A stretch of 64,000 nucleotides of DNA from Bordetella petrii (GCF_000067205.1 NC_010170.1:4030001-4094000); one strand, 5' to 3'; shown: positions 27,506 to 38,494, numbered from the stretch's first letter. Translations and numbers: made by a program. The notes: generated by a model not told the origin, from the sequence alone.

Positions 27506-27613
27506 TCCTGCTGCCAGGGCGGCGCCCCGCCGGCGCGCCGCCGTAGATAATTGACAAGACAAACGAACTGCCCCACTGTTCAAGCTCGCCTTCAACCCCG
27601 AGGAGAGACAGCA

Positions 27614-28930
27614 ATGTTGCAAGAGTTCCGGCGTGTTGCAGTTGTGTTGGCGGTATCGGCGGCATGCGCGGCGCCCCCGGCGCTGGCCAAGGAAGCAGTG
27701 CAATCCAGCGCGGCGCACGATCAGGCCGTGCAGAAAATACTGGCGTCCGACGCGTACAAGAAAGCCCTGGCCGTGCTGGACGCGCAGCATGAACGCATCG
27801 TCGAGGACGGCATCACCCTCACCGAGATTCCCGCCCCGCCGTTCAAGGAAGCCAAGCGCGCCCAGGCATTTGCCGAACTGCTGCGCGCCAGCGGGCTGAA
27901 GGACGTCACGCTGGATGAAGAAGGCAACGTGCTGGGCCTGCGGCCGGGCACCGCGGGCGGCGACGAGGTCGTCGTCGTGTCGGCCCACATGGATACCGTG
28001 TTTCCGGAAGGCACCGACGTCAAGGTCAAGCGCGAGGGTACGCGCCTGGCCGCGCCGGGCATTGGCGACGACACCATGAGCCTGGCCGTGCTGGCGGGTT
28101 ATGTGCGCGCCATGGACGCGGCCGGCATCCGCACCCGCGACAACATCCTGTTCGTGGGCACGGTGGGCGAAGAAGGCCCGGGCGACCTGCGCGGCGTGCG
28201 CTACCTGTTCACCAAGGGCAAGTACCAGGGCAAGATCAAGGCCTTTTATTCAGTCGAATCCGGCTCGGTGGCGCGCGTTACCCACGGCGGCGTGGGCTCG
28301 AAGCGGTACCGCGCCACCTTCCAGGGGCCTGGCGGACACAGCTTCGGCGCGTTCGGGCTGGTTAATCCGATGTACGCGCTGGGGCAAGCCGCCACCGCGT
28401 TCTCGACCATGTCGGTGCCCGCCCATCCCAAGACCACGTACAGCATCGGCCGGCTGGGCGGCGGCACGTCGGTCAACTCGATTCCGGTGGACGCCTGGAT
28501 GGAAGTGGACATGCGCTCGGAAGACATGGATGCGCTCAAGCGCGTGGAAGACCGCTTTCTGACCATCGTGAAAGAAGCCGTGGCCACCGAGAACTTCGCG
28601 CGCTCGACCAAGGAGGGCGAGATCAAGCTCAAGCTCGACCCCATCGGCGACCGCCCCGCCGGCACCACGGCGGTGGACAGCGACATCGTGCAGTACGCGA
28701 TATCGGCCATCAAGGCGGGCGGCTATGAGCCGAACCTGAACCGCAGCTCCACCGATTCAAACCTGCCCATGAGCCTGGGCGTGCCCGCCATCACGGTAGG
28801 CCGCATGGCGCCCGGCACCTATGGCCGCGCCCATGCCCTGGACGAATGGCTGGACGCCGAGAAAGGCCCGATGGTGAAAGCCATGGGCACCACCCTGAGC
28901 ACGATTCTGGTCACCACCGGCATGCAGTAG
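27614..28930 (+). CDS. Exported M20-family metallopeptidase
   Basis: A 438-residue zinc peptidase with a Sec signal (residues 1-25, ending PPALA before KEAVQ). Metal-site motifs are VVVVSAHMDTVF (His and first Asp), GIGDDTMS (bridging Asp), GTVGEEGPGD (catalytic and ligand Glu), and the C-terminal GRAHALDEW (His). The dimerisation domain lies between (GGVGSKRYRATFQGPGGHSF). The start at 27614 follows GAGGAGAGACAGCA. It probably cleaves peptides or aminoacyl conjugates in the periplasm. Confidence 0.92.
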   Translation: MLQEFRRVAVVLAVSAACAAPPALAKEAVQSSAAHDQAVQKILASDAYKKALAVLDAQHERIVEDGITLTEIPAPPFKEAKRAQAFAELLRASGLKDVTLDEEGNVLGLRPGTAGGDEVVVVSAHMDTVFPEGTDVKVKREGTRLAAPGIGDDTMSLAVLAGYVRAMDAAGIRTRDNILFVGTVGEEGPGDLRGVRYLFTKGKYQGKIKAFYSVESGSVARVTHGGVGSKRYRATFQGPGGHSFGAFGLVNPMYALGQAATAFSTMSVPAHPKTTYSIGRLGGGTSVNSIPVDAWMEVDMRSEDMDALKRVEDRFLTIVKEAVATENFARSTKEGEIKLKLDPIGDRPAGTTAVDSDIVQYAISAIKAGGYEPNLNRSSTDSNLPMSLGVPAITVGRMAPGTYGRAHALDEWLDAEKGPMVKAMGTTLSTILVTTGMQ

Positions 28931-29017
28931 GGGTAGCGCCGCCTGCCCGCGCGCCGCAGCGTCGTGGGCAGGCACAGAACTTGCCGCCCTGTTCCTCCAC
29001 TCAACCAGGAGCCCCGC

Positions 29018-29410
29018 ATGATCGACCACATCGGCATCACCGTTGCGAACTTTGAAGCCAGCAGGAAGTTCTACCTGGCCGCCCTGGCCCCGCTGGGCTA
29101 CGCCATTCGCAAAGAACACCCCGGCGTCGCCGGTTTTGGCGCGGGCGACCCGAACGACGGCGGCGACCCGGGCGGCGATTTCTGGCTGGCCCAGGGCGAA
29201 CCCGCCACGCCGCGCATACACGTGGCTTTCCGCGCGCAAAGCGTGGAGCAGGTACAGGCTTTCTACCAGGCGGCCCTGGCCGCTGGAGCGCGCGACAACG
29301 GCGCCCCCGGGCTGCGCCCCGAGTACCACGCCGACTATTACGGCGCCTTCGTATTCGACCCCGACGGCTATAACATCGAGGCAGTCTTTCACGGCGGCGT
29401 CGCGCGCTAG
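29018..29410 (+). CDS. VOC (glyoxalase) family protein
   Basis: A 130-residue single VOC domain starting MIDHIGITVANFEASRKFYL after CCAGGAGCC. The second half has IHVAFRAQSVEQVQAFYQAA, PGLRPEYHADYYGAFVFDPD and the ending GYNIEAVFHGG, a glyoxalase-like lactoylglutathione-lyase pattern. Metal ligands His4 and the Glu in NIEAVFH are kept. Substrate unknown. Confidence 0.9.
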   Translation: MIDHIGITVANFEASRKFYLAALAPLGYAIRKEHPGVAGFGAGDPNDGGDPGGDFWLAQGEPATPRIHVAFRAQSVEQVQAFYQAALAAGARDNGAPGLRPEYHADYYGAFVFDPDGYNIEAVFHGGVAR

Positions 29411-29523
29411 CCGGAGGGTCTCCAGCCGCGCTTTTTGTGTCTCTTTTCGTGTCTGGCTTCGTATCTGCCTTTTCGTCACTCGCCTTTCACGCCGCTACAC
29501 CCGCTTTAACTCAGGAGGCAACC

Positions 29524-30054
29524 ATGCAGCATTGTCTGAAGCTCGTCTTGCTGGCCGGCGCATTGGGTCTGGCCGCCGCCGCCCGCGCAGACGTCACCGT
29601 GCCGATGCATCTGGCCGGCGACAAGGGGCCCGGCTCCGAAATCGGCTCGGTCAGCCTGGCCGACAGCAAATATGGCCTGGTGCTCACACCCGCTCTGAAG
29701 GGGCTGCCGCCGGGCGTGCACGGCTTCCATGTGCATGAAAACGCCAGCTGCGACGCCAAGCAGCAAGACGGCAAGGCCGTGCCGGCCGGCGCGGCGGGCG
29801 GCCACTACGATCCCGACGGCGCCAAGAAACACGGCGCCCCCTGGAGCGACGACAGCCACCGCGGCGACCTGCCTGCCCTGTATGTGGGCGCCGACGGCTC
29901 GGCCGCCACGCCGGTGCTGGCGCCGCGCCTGAAACTGGCCGACGTGCGGGGCCGCGCCCTGATGGTGCATGCCGGCGGCGACAACCACAGCGACCATCCC
30001 AAGCCGCTGGGCGGCGGCGGCGGGCGCATCGCCTGCGGGGTGATCCCCAAGTGA
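29524..30054 (+). CDS. sodC: Periplasmic Cu/Zn superoxide dismutase
   Basis: A 176-residue enzyme that disproportionates superoxide in the periplasm. A signal peptide (residues 1-22) ends at AAARA. Copper ligands lie in GVHGFHVHENASC, zinc ligands in GGHYDPDGAKKHGAPWSDDS and GDLPALYV, the last copper histidine in MVHAGGDNHSDHP, and the disulfide partner in RIACGVI. The start at 29524 follows CAGGAGGCAACC. Length is normal for bacterial SodC. Confidence 0.96.
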   Translation: MQHCLKLVLLAGALGLAAAARADVTVPMHLAGDKGPGSEIGSVSLADSKYGLVLTPALKGLPPGVHGFHVHENASCDAKQQDGKAVPAGAAGGHYDPDGAKKHGAPWSDDSHRGDLPALYVGADGSAATPVLAPRLKLADVRGRALMVHAGGDNHSDHPKPLGGGGGRIACGVIPK

Positions 30055-30064
30055 CGCGCGGGCA

Positions 30065-30084
30065 GCCCCGGCAAGAGCCGGGGC
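30065..30084. terminator. Hairpin between convergent sodC and lon
   Basis: A perfect GCCCCGGC-AAGA-GCCGGGGC hairpin sits in the 36 bases between the two convergent stop codons. It lacks a T-run, so it is more likely a transcript-stabilising stem or weak bidirectional terminator than a full intrinsic one. Confidence 0.55.
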
Positions 30085-30090
30085 GCCTGC

Positions 30091-32435
<2,345 letters not shown>

Positions 32436-32439
<4 letters not shown>

Positions 32440-32843
32440 GGAGCCTCCCTCATTTTGTTCAGGGTCAAGACCAGGCAGCCGTCCACCAGCTCGGACGACT
32501 CGGGTTCGAGCGCATGCAGGGGCAAGGGAATGCGGCGGCGAAAGCGGCCGTAGGGAATTTCAAAGCGGTGGATGCGGGCGTTGGCCGCGCAAGGCATGGG
32601 CCGCAGGCCCGACACGGTGATGCCGCCGGGATCGAAAGCCACCACCAGGGTATCGGCGGGCACGCCGGGCAAGGCCACATAGACCATGACGGCAGCCGGG
32701 GTTTCGATGACGTCCACCGGCGGCTCCCAGTGAGGGGCATCGGCGGGGCCGGCGCGCAGCAACTGGCGATGCAGGCGTTCGGCGTGTTCCAGCAGCGACA
32801 GCGCGTCGCCCCAGATCCAGGATGAAAAATCGCGCGATCTCAT
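32436..32843 (-). CDS. Hsp20/alpha-crystallin family small heat-shock protein
   Basis: A 135-residue chaperone. The start at 32843 (MRSRDFSSWIWGDALSLLEH) gives a typical short N-terminal arm, followed by an alpha-crystallin core: PPVDVIETPAAVMVYVALPG, VVAFDPGGITVSGLRP and the closing IPYGRFRRRIPLPLHALEP then VDGCLVLTLNK. Small heat-shock proteins hold unfolding clients for refolding or, here, probably for Lon, whose gene overlaps it by 4 bases. Confidence 0.9.
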
Positions 32844-33020
32844 GAACTTGCCCTCGTGGCCATAGTTCGTATCTGGCGGCGAGTCGGCGTATTTCAAGCC
32901 ATGCGCAAGGGGCGGGCGAGCCGCCGGCGGCGCCGCCGCGCCGGCCCGCGCAGCAAGCGCCGGACCGGCCCGTACGGTCATGATGCGCGCGCCGGGCGGC
33001 GCGCGCAACCTGCCAGGGTG

Positions 33021-33150
33021 GCAGGCGCGGGGTACAGAGGCGAACGCCGGCAAAGTGGCAGGCGCCGGCAGAGCGGCGAACGCCGGCAAAGCAGCAGGCG
33101 CGGACAGAGCCGCGAACGCCAGCCACGCAGCAGGCGCGGGCGGAGCCGCC
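33021..33150. repeat. Degenerate 36-bp tandem repeat
   Basis: Units start at 33021 (37 bases), 33058 (36), 33094 (36) and a partial unit at 33130. The consensus starts GCAGGCGC and contains GCGAACGCCGGC. It lies in the 416-base gap between hsp20 and the aldo/keto reductase gene. The repeat keeps an open frame on both strands, but the encoded protein would be simple Ala/Gly repeat, so it is judged non-coding. Confidence 0.75.
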
Positions 33151-33151
33151 A

Positions 33152-33180
33152 GGTGTCTGGCTCCGCAGGTGCCAGACACC
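33152..33180. repeat. 10-bp perfect inverted repeat
   Basis: GGTGTCTGGC at 33152-33161 pairs with GCCAGACACC at 33171-33180 across a 9-base loop. It directly follows the tandem repeat. The form resembles dispersed repeats of Bordetella-type genomes, but only one copy was noticed in this window. It could also terminate transcription of the downstream-facing units. Confidence 0.6.
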
Positions 33181-33259
33181 GTCGTGCCGAGGCAGCCGTT
33201 GCATGCATCGTACGCCTGGTTCCCCGCGCAGCCAGACGCCCGAACCGCTCCGGTTCAGC

Positions 33260-34276
33260 CTACGCCTGCGCCGCCTCGACCGGGCGGCCGTAGAACGGAT
33301 AGCTGGGGTCGTTGTAGCCCGGCGTGGACGCATGGCCGGGCGTCACCCACGCGTTCACCATGGCTTCTTCCTGCGGGGTGATCTGCAGGTCTAGCGCGGC
33401 GTAGTAGTCCTGCATCTGCGTCAGCGTGCGCGGCCCGGCGATCACGGCGGTGATCAGCGGATTGGCCAACACCCACGCGGTGGCGAAATGTCCGGGCCGC
33501 ACGCCGCGCCCTTCGCAATAAGCCGTGAGTTCGGCCGCGATCTGCAGCGATTCCTCGCGGAACTCGGTGTCCAGGATGCGCTTGTCGCCGCGCCCGGCGC
33601 GGGTATCGGCCGCCGGGGGCTGCCCCGGCGCGTACTTGCCGGTAAGCACGCCCCGCGCAATGGGGCTGTATGGCACCACGCCCAGCCCGTAATGGCCACA
33701 GGCCGGCAGAATCTCGACCTCGGGGCCGCGGTTGAGCATGTTGTAGTACGGCTGGCACACCACTGGCTGGGGCACGCCCAGCTCACGGCACAGCCGGATG
33801 ACCTCGGCAATGCGCCAGCCACGAAAATTCGACAACCCGAAACTGCGCAGCTTGCCGGCCCGCACCAGGTCGCCCATGGCGCGCACCGCCTCTTCGAGGT
33901 TTTCTTCGTGAAAATCGCGGTGCAGGTACAGGATGTCGATGTAGTCGGTGCCCAGCCGCGTCAGGCTGGCATCAACGCCCTGCATGATCCACTGGCGCGA
34001 ATAATGCGAGCGGTTGGGCGCGCGGGCGACGGCATTGCCGATTTTGGTGGCCAGCACCCAGTCGTGGCGCTGCCCGGCCAGCAGCTTGCCCACCACTTCC
34101 TCCGAGCGGCCCTGGTTATAAACGTCGGCCGTATCGATGAAATTCAGCCCGGCCTCGCGCGCCGAGGCGACGATGCTCGCGGCCTCGTCGTCAGGCGTCT
34201 GCTGGCCGAACATCATGGTGCCCAGGCACAACGGAGAAACGCGCAGATTGCTGGCGCCGAGACGACGGTATTTCAT
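33260..34276 (-). CDS. Aldo/keto reductase
   Basis: A 338-residue NADPH-dependent TIM-barrel oxidoreductase. The start at 34276 (MKYRRLGASNLRVSPLCLGT) matches the family; the tetrad is Asp48 and Tyr53 in FIDTADVYNQG, Lys78 in VLATKIGN and the His in ILYLHRDF. NADP-binding residues occur in the C-terminal VLANPLITAVIAGPRTLTQM. It is divergent from the class II aldolase operon and may act on a related aldehyde, though that is only contextual. Confidence 0.93.
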   Translation of the reverse strand: MKYRRLGASNLRVSPLCLGTMMFGQQTPDDEAASIVASAREAGLNFIDTADVYNQGRSEEVVGKLLAGQRHDWVLATKIGNAVARAPNRSHYSRQWIMQGVDASLTRLGTDYIDILYLHRDFHEENLEEAVRAMGDLVRAGKLRSFGLSNFRGWRIAEVIRLCRELGVPQPVVCQPYYNMLNRGPEVEILPACGHYGLGVVPYSPIARGVLTGKYAPGQPPAADTRAGRGDKRILDTEFREESLQIAAELTAYCEGRGVRPGHFATAWVLANPLITAVIAGPRTLTQMQDYYAALDLQITPQEEAMVNAWVTPGHASTPGYNDPSYPFYGRPVEAAQA

Positions 34277-34485
34277 GGCATGAAGTCCTGATCGGGTGGA
34301 AGGGAAAAACCACCTGCAAGCGTACTGCGAATGGCGCGCGGGCGCAGCGTGCGCCGGTGCTTCACGATCCGTGAAGGACTCTTTACGATTACGCACTACC
34401 GCCCGCGCGCCCTTCGCTCTTAAATTGAATGGTTCCCGATGGCGCCCTTACCGGCCCATATCTTCCATTCATACAAGGGAAAGCC

Positions 34486-35274
34486 ATGACCAAGAGCGGC
34501 GTATTGCAGATTCCGTCAATGCGGGGCCGGTGTACGGAAGCTGAATGGAAAGCCCGCGTCGACCTCGCCGCCTGTTACCGGCTGGTAGAGTTGTACGGCA
34601 TGGCCGACATGATGGCCAACCACATCTCGGTGCGCGTGCCCGACGAAGAAAACGCCTTCCTCATCAATGCCTACGGCATGATGTACGAAGAAATCACCGC
34701 GTCCAGCCTGATCAAGGTCGACCTGGCCGGCAACATCCTGGCCAAGCCCGATTTCGGCGAACTCGACTACGGCATCAACAAGGCCGGCTATGTCATCCAC
34801 AGCGCCGTGCACGGCGCCCGCCACGACGTCGACTGTGTCATCCATACCCATAGCTGGGCCTCGATGGCCGTGTCGTCGCTGGCGTGCGGACTGCTGCCCA
34901 GCACCCAGACGGCAATGCGCTTCCTGAAGATCGGCTACCACGACTACCAGGGCGTGGTGCTGGACACCAAGGAACAGGCCTCGCTGATCGAAGACCTGGG
35001 CAACGGCGAAGCGCTCATCCTGCGCAATCATGGGGCCCTGACGGTGGGCCGCACGGTGGGCGAGGCCTTCAACTGGATGCACCGCCTGGAACTGGCCAGC
35101 CGCGCGCAACTGGCCGCGCAGGCCACGCAGCAGCCGCTGCAGCAAGTACCGCAACACATTCTGGAAGAAACCTGGAACAACTACCAGCCCGGAACGCGAC
35201 GCCCCTACGGCGTCATGGAATGGCCGGCATTGCTGCGCAAGCTGGACCGGCTGGACAGCAGCTACCGGGAATGA
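34486..35274 (+). CDS. Class II aldolase/adducin family protein
   Basis: A 262-residue protein starting at 34486 (MTKSGVLQIPSMRGRCTEAE) after ACAAGGGAAAGCC. Key regions are YGMADMMANHISVRVPDEEN, the metal-binding VIHTHSWASMAVSS and LRNHGALTVGRTVGEAFNWM. Related proteins are aldolases or decarboxylases of short hydroxyacids. It is first in an operon with a Bug receptor and a D-2-hydroxyacid dehydrogenase, suggesting breakdown of an imported hydroxy- or keto-acid. Confidence 0.9.
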   Translation: MTKSGVLQIPSMRGRCTEAEWKARVDLAACYRLVELYGMADMMANHISVRVPDEENAFLINAYGMMYEEITASSLIKVDLAGNILAKPDFGELDYGINKAGYVIHSAVHGARHDVDCVIHTHSWASMAVSSLACGLLPSTQTAMRFLKIGYHDYQGVVLDTKEQASLIEDLGNGEALILRNHGALTVGRTVGEAFNWMHRLELASRAQLAAQATQQPLQQVPQHILEETWNNYQPGTRRPYGVMEWPALLRKLDRLDSSYRE

Positions 35275-35299
35275 TCCACCCCATGAAAAGGAGAGAGAC

Positions 35300-36259
35300 A
35301 TGCGGGCAAGCTGCATTTCCATCGTGGCGGCGGGCGTGCTCGGCCTGGCCGCGGCCCAGCCCGCCCGGGCGGCCTACCCCGAGCGGCCGGTCAAGGTCGT
35401 GGTGGCATTTACCGCCGGCGGAACCACCGACAAACTGACCCGCGCCGTCAGCGAACAGCTGTCGCACCAGCTGTCGCAATCGTTCGTGGTCGAAAACCGG
35501 CCGGGCGCGGGCGGCAATATCGGCACGGAATACGTGGTGCGCTCGGATCCCGACGGCTATACGCTGATCGTCGATTCGGTAGGTCCGATAGCGGTCAACC
35601 CGTCGCTGACCAAACTGGGTTACGACCCGCTGACCGACCTGGTGCCGGTCGTGCAGATCGCCACCGTGCCCAACGTACTGGTGGTGCCGCCCGCGCTGCC
35701 CGTCAAGACCTTCGCCGACTTCCTGAAATATGCCAAGTCCAAGAAAAGCCTGAATTACGGCTCTACCGGCGTGGGCACCTCGTCGCACCTGTCCAGCTTC
35801 CTGCTGATGCGGGAAATTGGCGCGCAAGACGCCACGCACGTGCCCTACAAGGGCGCCGACGCCATCAACGACCTGCTCGCCGGCCGGCTGGACTTCATGT
35901 TTGCCACCGCGCCGTCGGTCATGGGGCAGATTCGCGCGGGCAAGCTGCGCGCGCTGGCTGTCAGCACCGACCAGCGCTCGCCCTCGCTGCCCGACCTGCC
36001 CACCGTAGCCGAATCGGGCTTCAAGGATTTCGACGCCGGGTCCTGGTTCGGCTTCTTTGCTCCCAAGGGCACCGCGCCCGAAGTCATCGCCATCATCAAC
36101 AAGGGCGTCAATGCCGCGCTGCCGGCCTTGCACGACCAGTTGCTGAACGAGGGCGCCAACCCCGTGGGCGGCACGCCCGAGGCTTTCGGCAGATTCACCC
36201 GCATCGAACACGACAAGTGGAAAGCGATCGTGCAGCAAGCCAACGTCCGCGCCCAATGA
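35300..36259 (+). CDS. Bug-family (TctC) periplasmic solute-binding protein
   Basis: A 319-residue receptor with a signal peptide (residues 1-24, ending QPARA). The Bug family marks are YPERPVKVVVAFTAGGTTDK, FVVENRPGAGGNIGTEYVVR, GYTLIVDSVG, KKSLNYGSTGVGTSSHLSS and FFAPKGTAPEVI. Bug proteins feed tripartite tricarboxylate transporters (TctAB); no TctA/B gene is next to it, which is common for this large family in Bordetella and its relatives. Ligand likely a carboxylate. Confidence 0.95.
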   Translation: MRASCISIVAAGVLGLAAAQPARAAYPERPVKVVVAFTAGGTTDKLTRAVSEQLSHQLSQSFVVENRPGAGGNIGTEYVVRSDPDGYTLIVDSVGPIAVNPSLTKLGYDPLTDLVPVVQIATVPNVLVVPPALPVKTFADFLKYAKSKKSLNYGSTGVGTSSHLSSFLLMREIGAQDATHVPYKGADAINDLLAGRLDFMFATAPSVMGQIRAGKLRALAVSTDQRSPSLPDLPTVAESGFKDFDAGSWFGFFAPKGTAPEVIAIINKGVNAALPALHDQLLNEGANPVGGTPEAFGRFTRIEHDKWKAIVQQANVRAQ

Positions 36260-37224
36260 GCGCCGGCGCGCCGCTGTGGCTGCTGTGTTCCGAGCAAGAA
36301 GCCGCCAGGCTGGCCCCGGACCTGGCGGCCATGGAGCGTGACATCGTGCCGTGTCACCCCGGCGACCCGCGGGCAGTGCTGGCCGACGTCGCGTTCGTTT
36401 CGCGTGACATCACCGGGCGCTCGACCAAATTCGAAATCCAGCCCGACACCGAACGCTTTTATGCCGCGCTGCGGGCCGCGCGCGGCCTGCGGTGGCTGCA
36501 TGTGCACTCAATCGGCCTGGACCGCGAGGTCTACCAGGAAATCCGCCAGCGCGGGGCACGGGTAACGGCGTCGCATGGCGCGTCGGACGCCGTGGTGGCG
36601 CAAACAGCCATTGCCGGCGTGCTGGCGCTGGCCCGGCAGTTGCCGCGGCTGATACGCGCCCAGCAACGCCATGCCTGGGAACCGCTGCTCGACGAACACA
36701 TGCCGCTCGACCTGGAAGGCCAGCAGGCCGTCGTGGTGGGCTGGGGCGGTATCGGACAGCGCATCGGGCAACTGCTGCAGGCGCTCGGCCTGCAGGTTTC
36801 GGTGGCGCGCCACAGCGGCGTAGCCGCCGGCCCCAACGTGCGTACCGTGCCCTACAGCGAACTGGGCGGACTCTTGCCCGGCGCGTCGTGGCTGGTGCTG
36901 GCCTGCCCGCTGACAGACAACACCCACGGCCTCATCGACGCCGGCATCCTGGCAGCCCTGCCGCCGCACGCCCGCGTGGTCAACGTGGCGCGCGGCCACG
37001 TCATCGACGAACCCGCGCTGATCGAGGCCCTGCAAGACCGCCGCCTGGGCGGCGCATTCCTGGACGTCTTCCACCACGAGCCCCTGCCCGCCGCATCGCC
37101 CCTGTGGGACATGGACAATGTCATCGTGTCGCCCCACAGCGCCGGTTTCTCGGCCGGCAATGCCGCGCGCGTACGCCAGATCTTCCTGGCCAACCTGCGC
37201 CACTGGCTGCAAGGCACCCTCTGA
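36256..37224 (+). CDS. D-isomer-specific 2-hydroxyacid dehydrogenase
   Basis: A 322-residue NAD(P)-dependent dehydrogenase that interconverts 2-ketoacids and D-2-hydroxyacids. It has the Rossmann motif VVVGWGGIGQRIGQLLQALG, the catalytic Arg in VVNVARGHVIDEPALIEALQ, the Glu in FLDVFHHEPLP and the His in VIVSPHSAGFS. The start ATG overlaps the Bug stop (ATGA). It is the last gene of the aldolase-Bug-dehydrogenase operon. Confidence 0.93.
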   Translation: MSAGAPLWLLCSEQEAARLAPDLAAMERDIVPCHPGDPRAVLADVAFVSRDITGRSTKFEIQPDTERFYAALRAARGLRWLHVHSIGLDREVYQEIRQRGARVTASHGASDAVVAQTAIAGVLALARQLPRLIRAQQRHAWEPLLDEHMPLDLEGQQAVVVGWGGIGQRIGQLLQALGLQVSVARHSGVAAGPNVRTVPYSELGGLLPGASWLVLACPLTDNTHGLIDAGILAALPPHARVVNVARGHVIDEPALIEALQDRRLGGAFLDVFHHEPLPAASPLWDMDNVIVSPHSAGFSAGNAARVRQIFLANLRHWLQGTL

Positions 37225-37289
37225 CCCCGCTGGCTCGCCTGCCGCGACGCCAGCCAATTACCCAGCTCGTCCCCCAGATCCTTGACAGA

Positions 37290-37424
37290 GTCCCGGGGCG
37301 CCCGGCAGGGCCGGGGGCGGCGCGTTGGGCGGCGGGGCAGCCTGCGCAGCAGGCCTCGGGCGCCTGGATGCGCCCGAGCCCGACGCACGTGCGCCGCTCC
37401 CGGCCCTGCCGGGCGCCCCGGGAC
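37290..37424. repeat. Long inverted repeat (26-bp perfect arms), 135 bases
   Basis: Arms at 37290-37315 (begins GTCCCGGGGCGCCC) and 37399-37424 match perfectly in inverse orientation, and pairing continues inward for about nine more bases with G-U pairs. Inner hairpins (CTCGGGCGCC...GGATGCGCCCGAG) lie inside the 80-base loop. It follows the hydroxyacid dehydrogenase gene by 65 bases and precedes the peroxidase promoter. It may be a strong transcription stop or a dispersed palindromic element. Confidence 0.7.
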
Positions 37425-37459
37425 GGTGCAAGAAAAGAACCCCCAAAGCACAAAAACCC

Positions 37460-37488
37460 TTGCCCCCCAAACTAATTAAGGATAATAT
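37460..37488 (+). promoter_or_regulatory. Sigma-70 promoter of the AhpD-like gene
   Basis: TTGCCC (37460-37465) and TAATAT (37483-37488) are spaced by 17 bases. The -10 element lies inside the palindromic operator, so a repressor bound there would block RNA polymerase. Confidence 0.6.
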
Positions 37489-37498
37489 TTATCCTTAA
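37476..37498. promoter_or_regulatory. Palindromic operator AGGATA-N5-TATCCT (probable Rrf2 site)
   Basis: TTAAGGATAA-TAT-TTATCCTTAA is a perfect palindrome. The core AGGATA-N5-TATCCT recurs at 39067-39083 in front of the Rrf2 regulator gene, and a half-site AATATCCT follows at about 37507. Two copies flanking the same locus strongly suggest the Rrf2 protein binds both. Confidence 0.75.
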
Positions 37499-37533
37499 GG
37501 ACACCAAATATCCTCAATCAAAGGAGCGAGTAA

Positions 37534-38013
37534 ATGACCCAACGCCTGAACTATGCCGAGCAGTCCCCCGAGTTGTTCAAGAAATTCGTGCAATTCAGCA
37601 CCGCTCTGCACAGCGACACGATCGGGCAGACCATTGGCGACCTGATCCAGATCCGCGTTTCACAAATCAACGGCTGCGGTTTCTGCCTGGACATGCACAT
37701 CAAACAAGCCAAGATCCACGGCGAAGGCGAACTGCGCCTGCACCATGTCGCCATCTGGCGCGAATCGACGCTGTTCACCCCGCGCGAACGCGCCGCGCTG
37801 GCCTGGGCCGAAGTACTGACCCGGCTGCCCGAAGGCGGCGTGCCCGACGACATCTACGAACACGCGCGCAGCGAATTCTCCGAAAAAGAACTCACCAACC
37901 TTACCTATCAGGTCATGACGATCAACGCCTGGAATCGCATCAACATCGCGTTCCGCAACGAGCCCGGTTCGGCCGACAAGGCGTTTGGCCTGGACAAGGC
38001 CGGTTTGAGCTGA
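37534..38013 (+). CDS. AhpD-like carboxymuconolactone decarboxylase family peroxidase
   Basis: A 159-residue protein with the redox motif CGFCLDMH (Cys48, Cys51, His55), as in AhpD-type peroxidases, which reduce peroxides with thiols. The rest fits the family (LFKKFVQFSTALHSDT, WAEVLTRLPEGGVPD, LTYQVMTINAWNRINIAFRN). It starts at 37534 after AAAGGAGCGAG, and is followed 26 bases later by a cupin gene, so both are probably one operon under Rrf2 control. Confidence 0.92.
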   Translation: MTQRLNYAEQSPELFKKFVQFSTALHSDTIGQTIGDLIQIRVSQINGCGFCLDMHIKQAKIHGEGELRLHHVAIWRESTLFTPRERAALAWAEVLTRLPEGGVPDDIYEHARSEFSEKELTNLTYQVMTINAWNRINIAFRNEPGSADKAFGLDKAGLS

Positions 38014-38039
38014 GCCGCCAACGCCAAAAGGACATCGAC

Positions 38040-38462
38040 ATGATCAAGACCAAACTCGCCGCCGCCGCGTTCGCCTGCCTGGCCGTCGCCAGCGCGAGCG
38101 CCCATGATGCGCCCCTGGGCGGCCAGGCATCGAAAGTAACGCTGGTCTACCAGCACGAATTGCCCAACGTGCCTGGCAAGAGCATCAAGGGCGTACTGGT
38201 GGAATACGGCCCTGGCGGCTATTCCGAAGCCCACACCCACGCCAACAGCGCGTTTATATACGCCACCGTGCTCGAAGGCGCGATCCGCAGCCAGGTCAAC
38301 GACGGCCCGGCCAAGGTGTACCAGGCGGGCGAGAGCTTTTCAGAGATGCCGGGTGACCGCCACGGCGTCAGCGCCAACGCCAGCAAGACCCAGCCGGCCC
38401 GCCTGCTGGCCGTGTTCGTCGTAGACACCGACGAAACCGAACTGACCACGCCGCTTAAATAA
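38040..38462 (+). CDS. Exported cupin-domain protein
   Basis: A 140-residue small beta-barrel with a signal peptide (residues 1-20, ASASA). The cupin motif G-x5-H-x-H is seen in GGYSEAHTHANSAFIYATVL, with G at the second motif (PGDRHGVSANAS). It lies 26 bases after the AhpD-like gene and is probably secreted to the periplasm; whether it is enzymatic is unknown. Confidence 0.88.
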   Translation: MIKTKLAAAAFACLAVASASAHDAPLGGQASKVTLVYQHELPNVPGKSIKGVLVEYGPGGYSEAHTHANSAFIYATVLEGAIRSQVNDGPAKVYQAGESFSEMPGDRHGVSANASKTQPARLLAVFVVDTDETELTTPLK

Positions 38463-38494
38463 GAAATAAGAAGCAAGAGGCGCGTATTTGCACC

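Noticed and set aside
33021..33381. Plus-strand gene across the 36-bp repeats
   Set aside because: The encoded sequence is simple Ala/Gly/Asn repeat without start signals or family, and the frame overlaps the end of the aldo/keto reductase gene.
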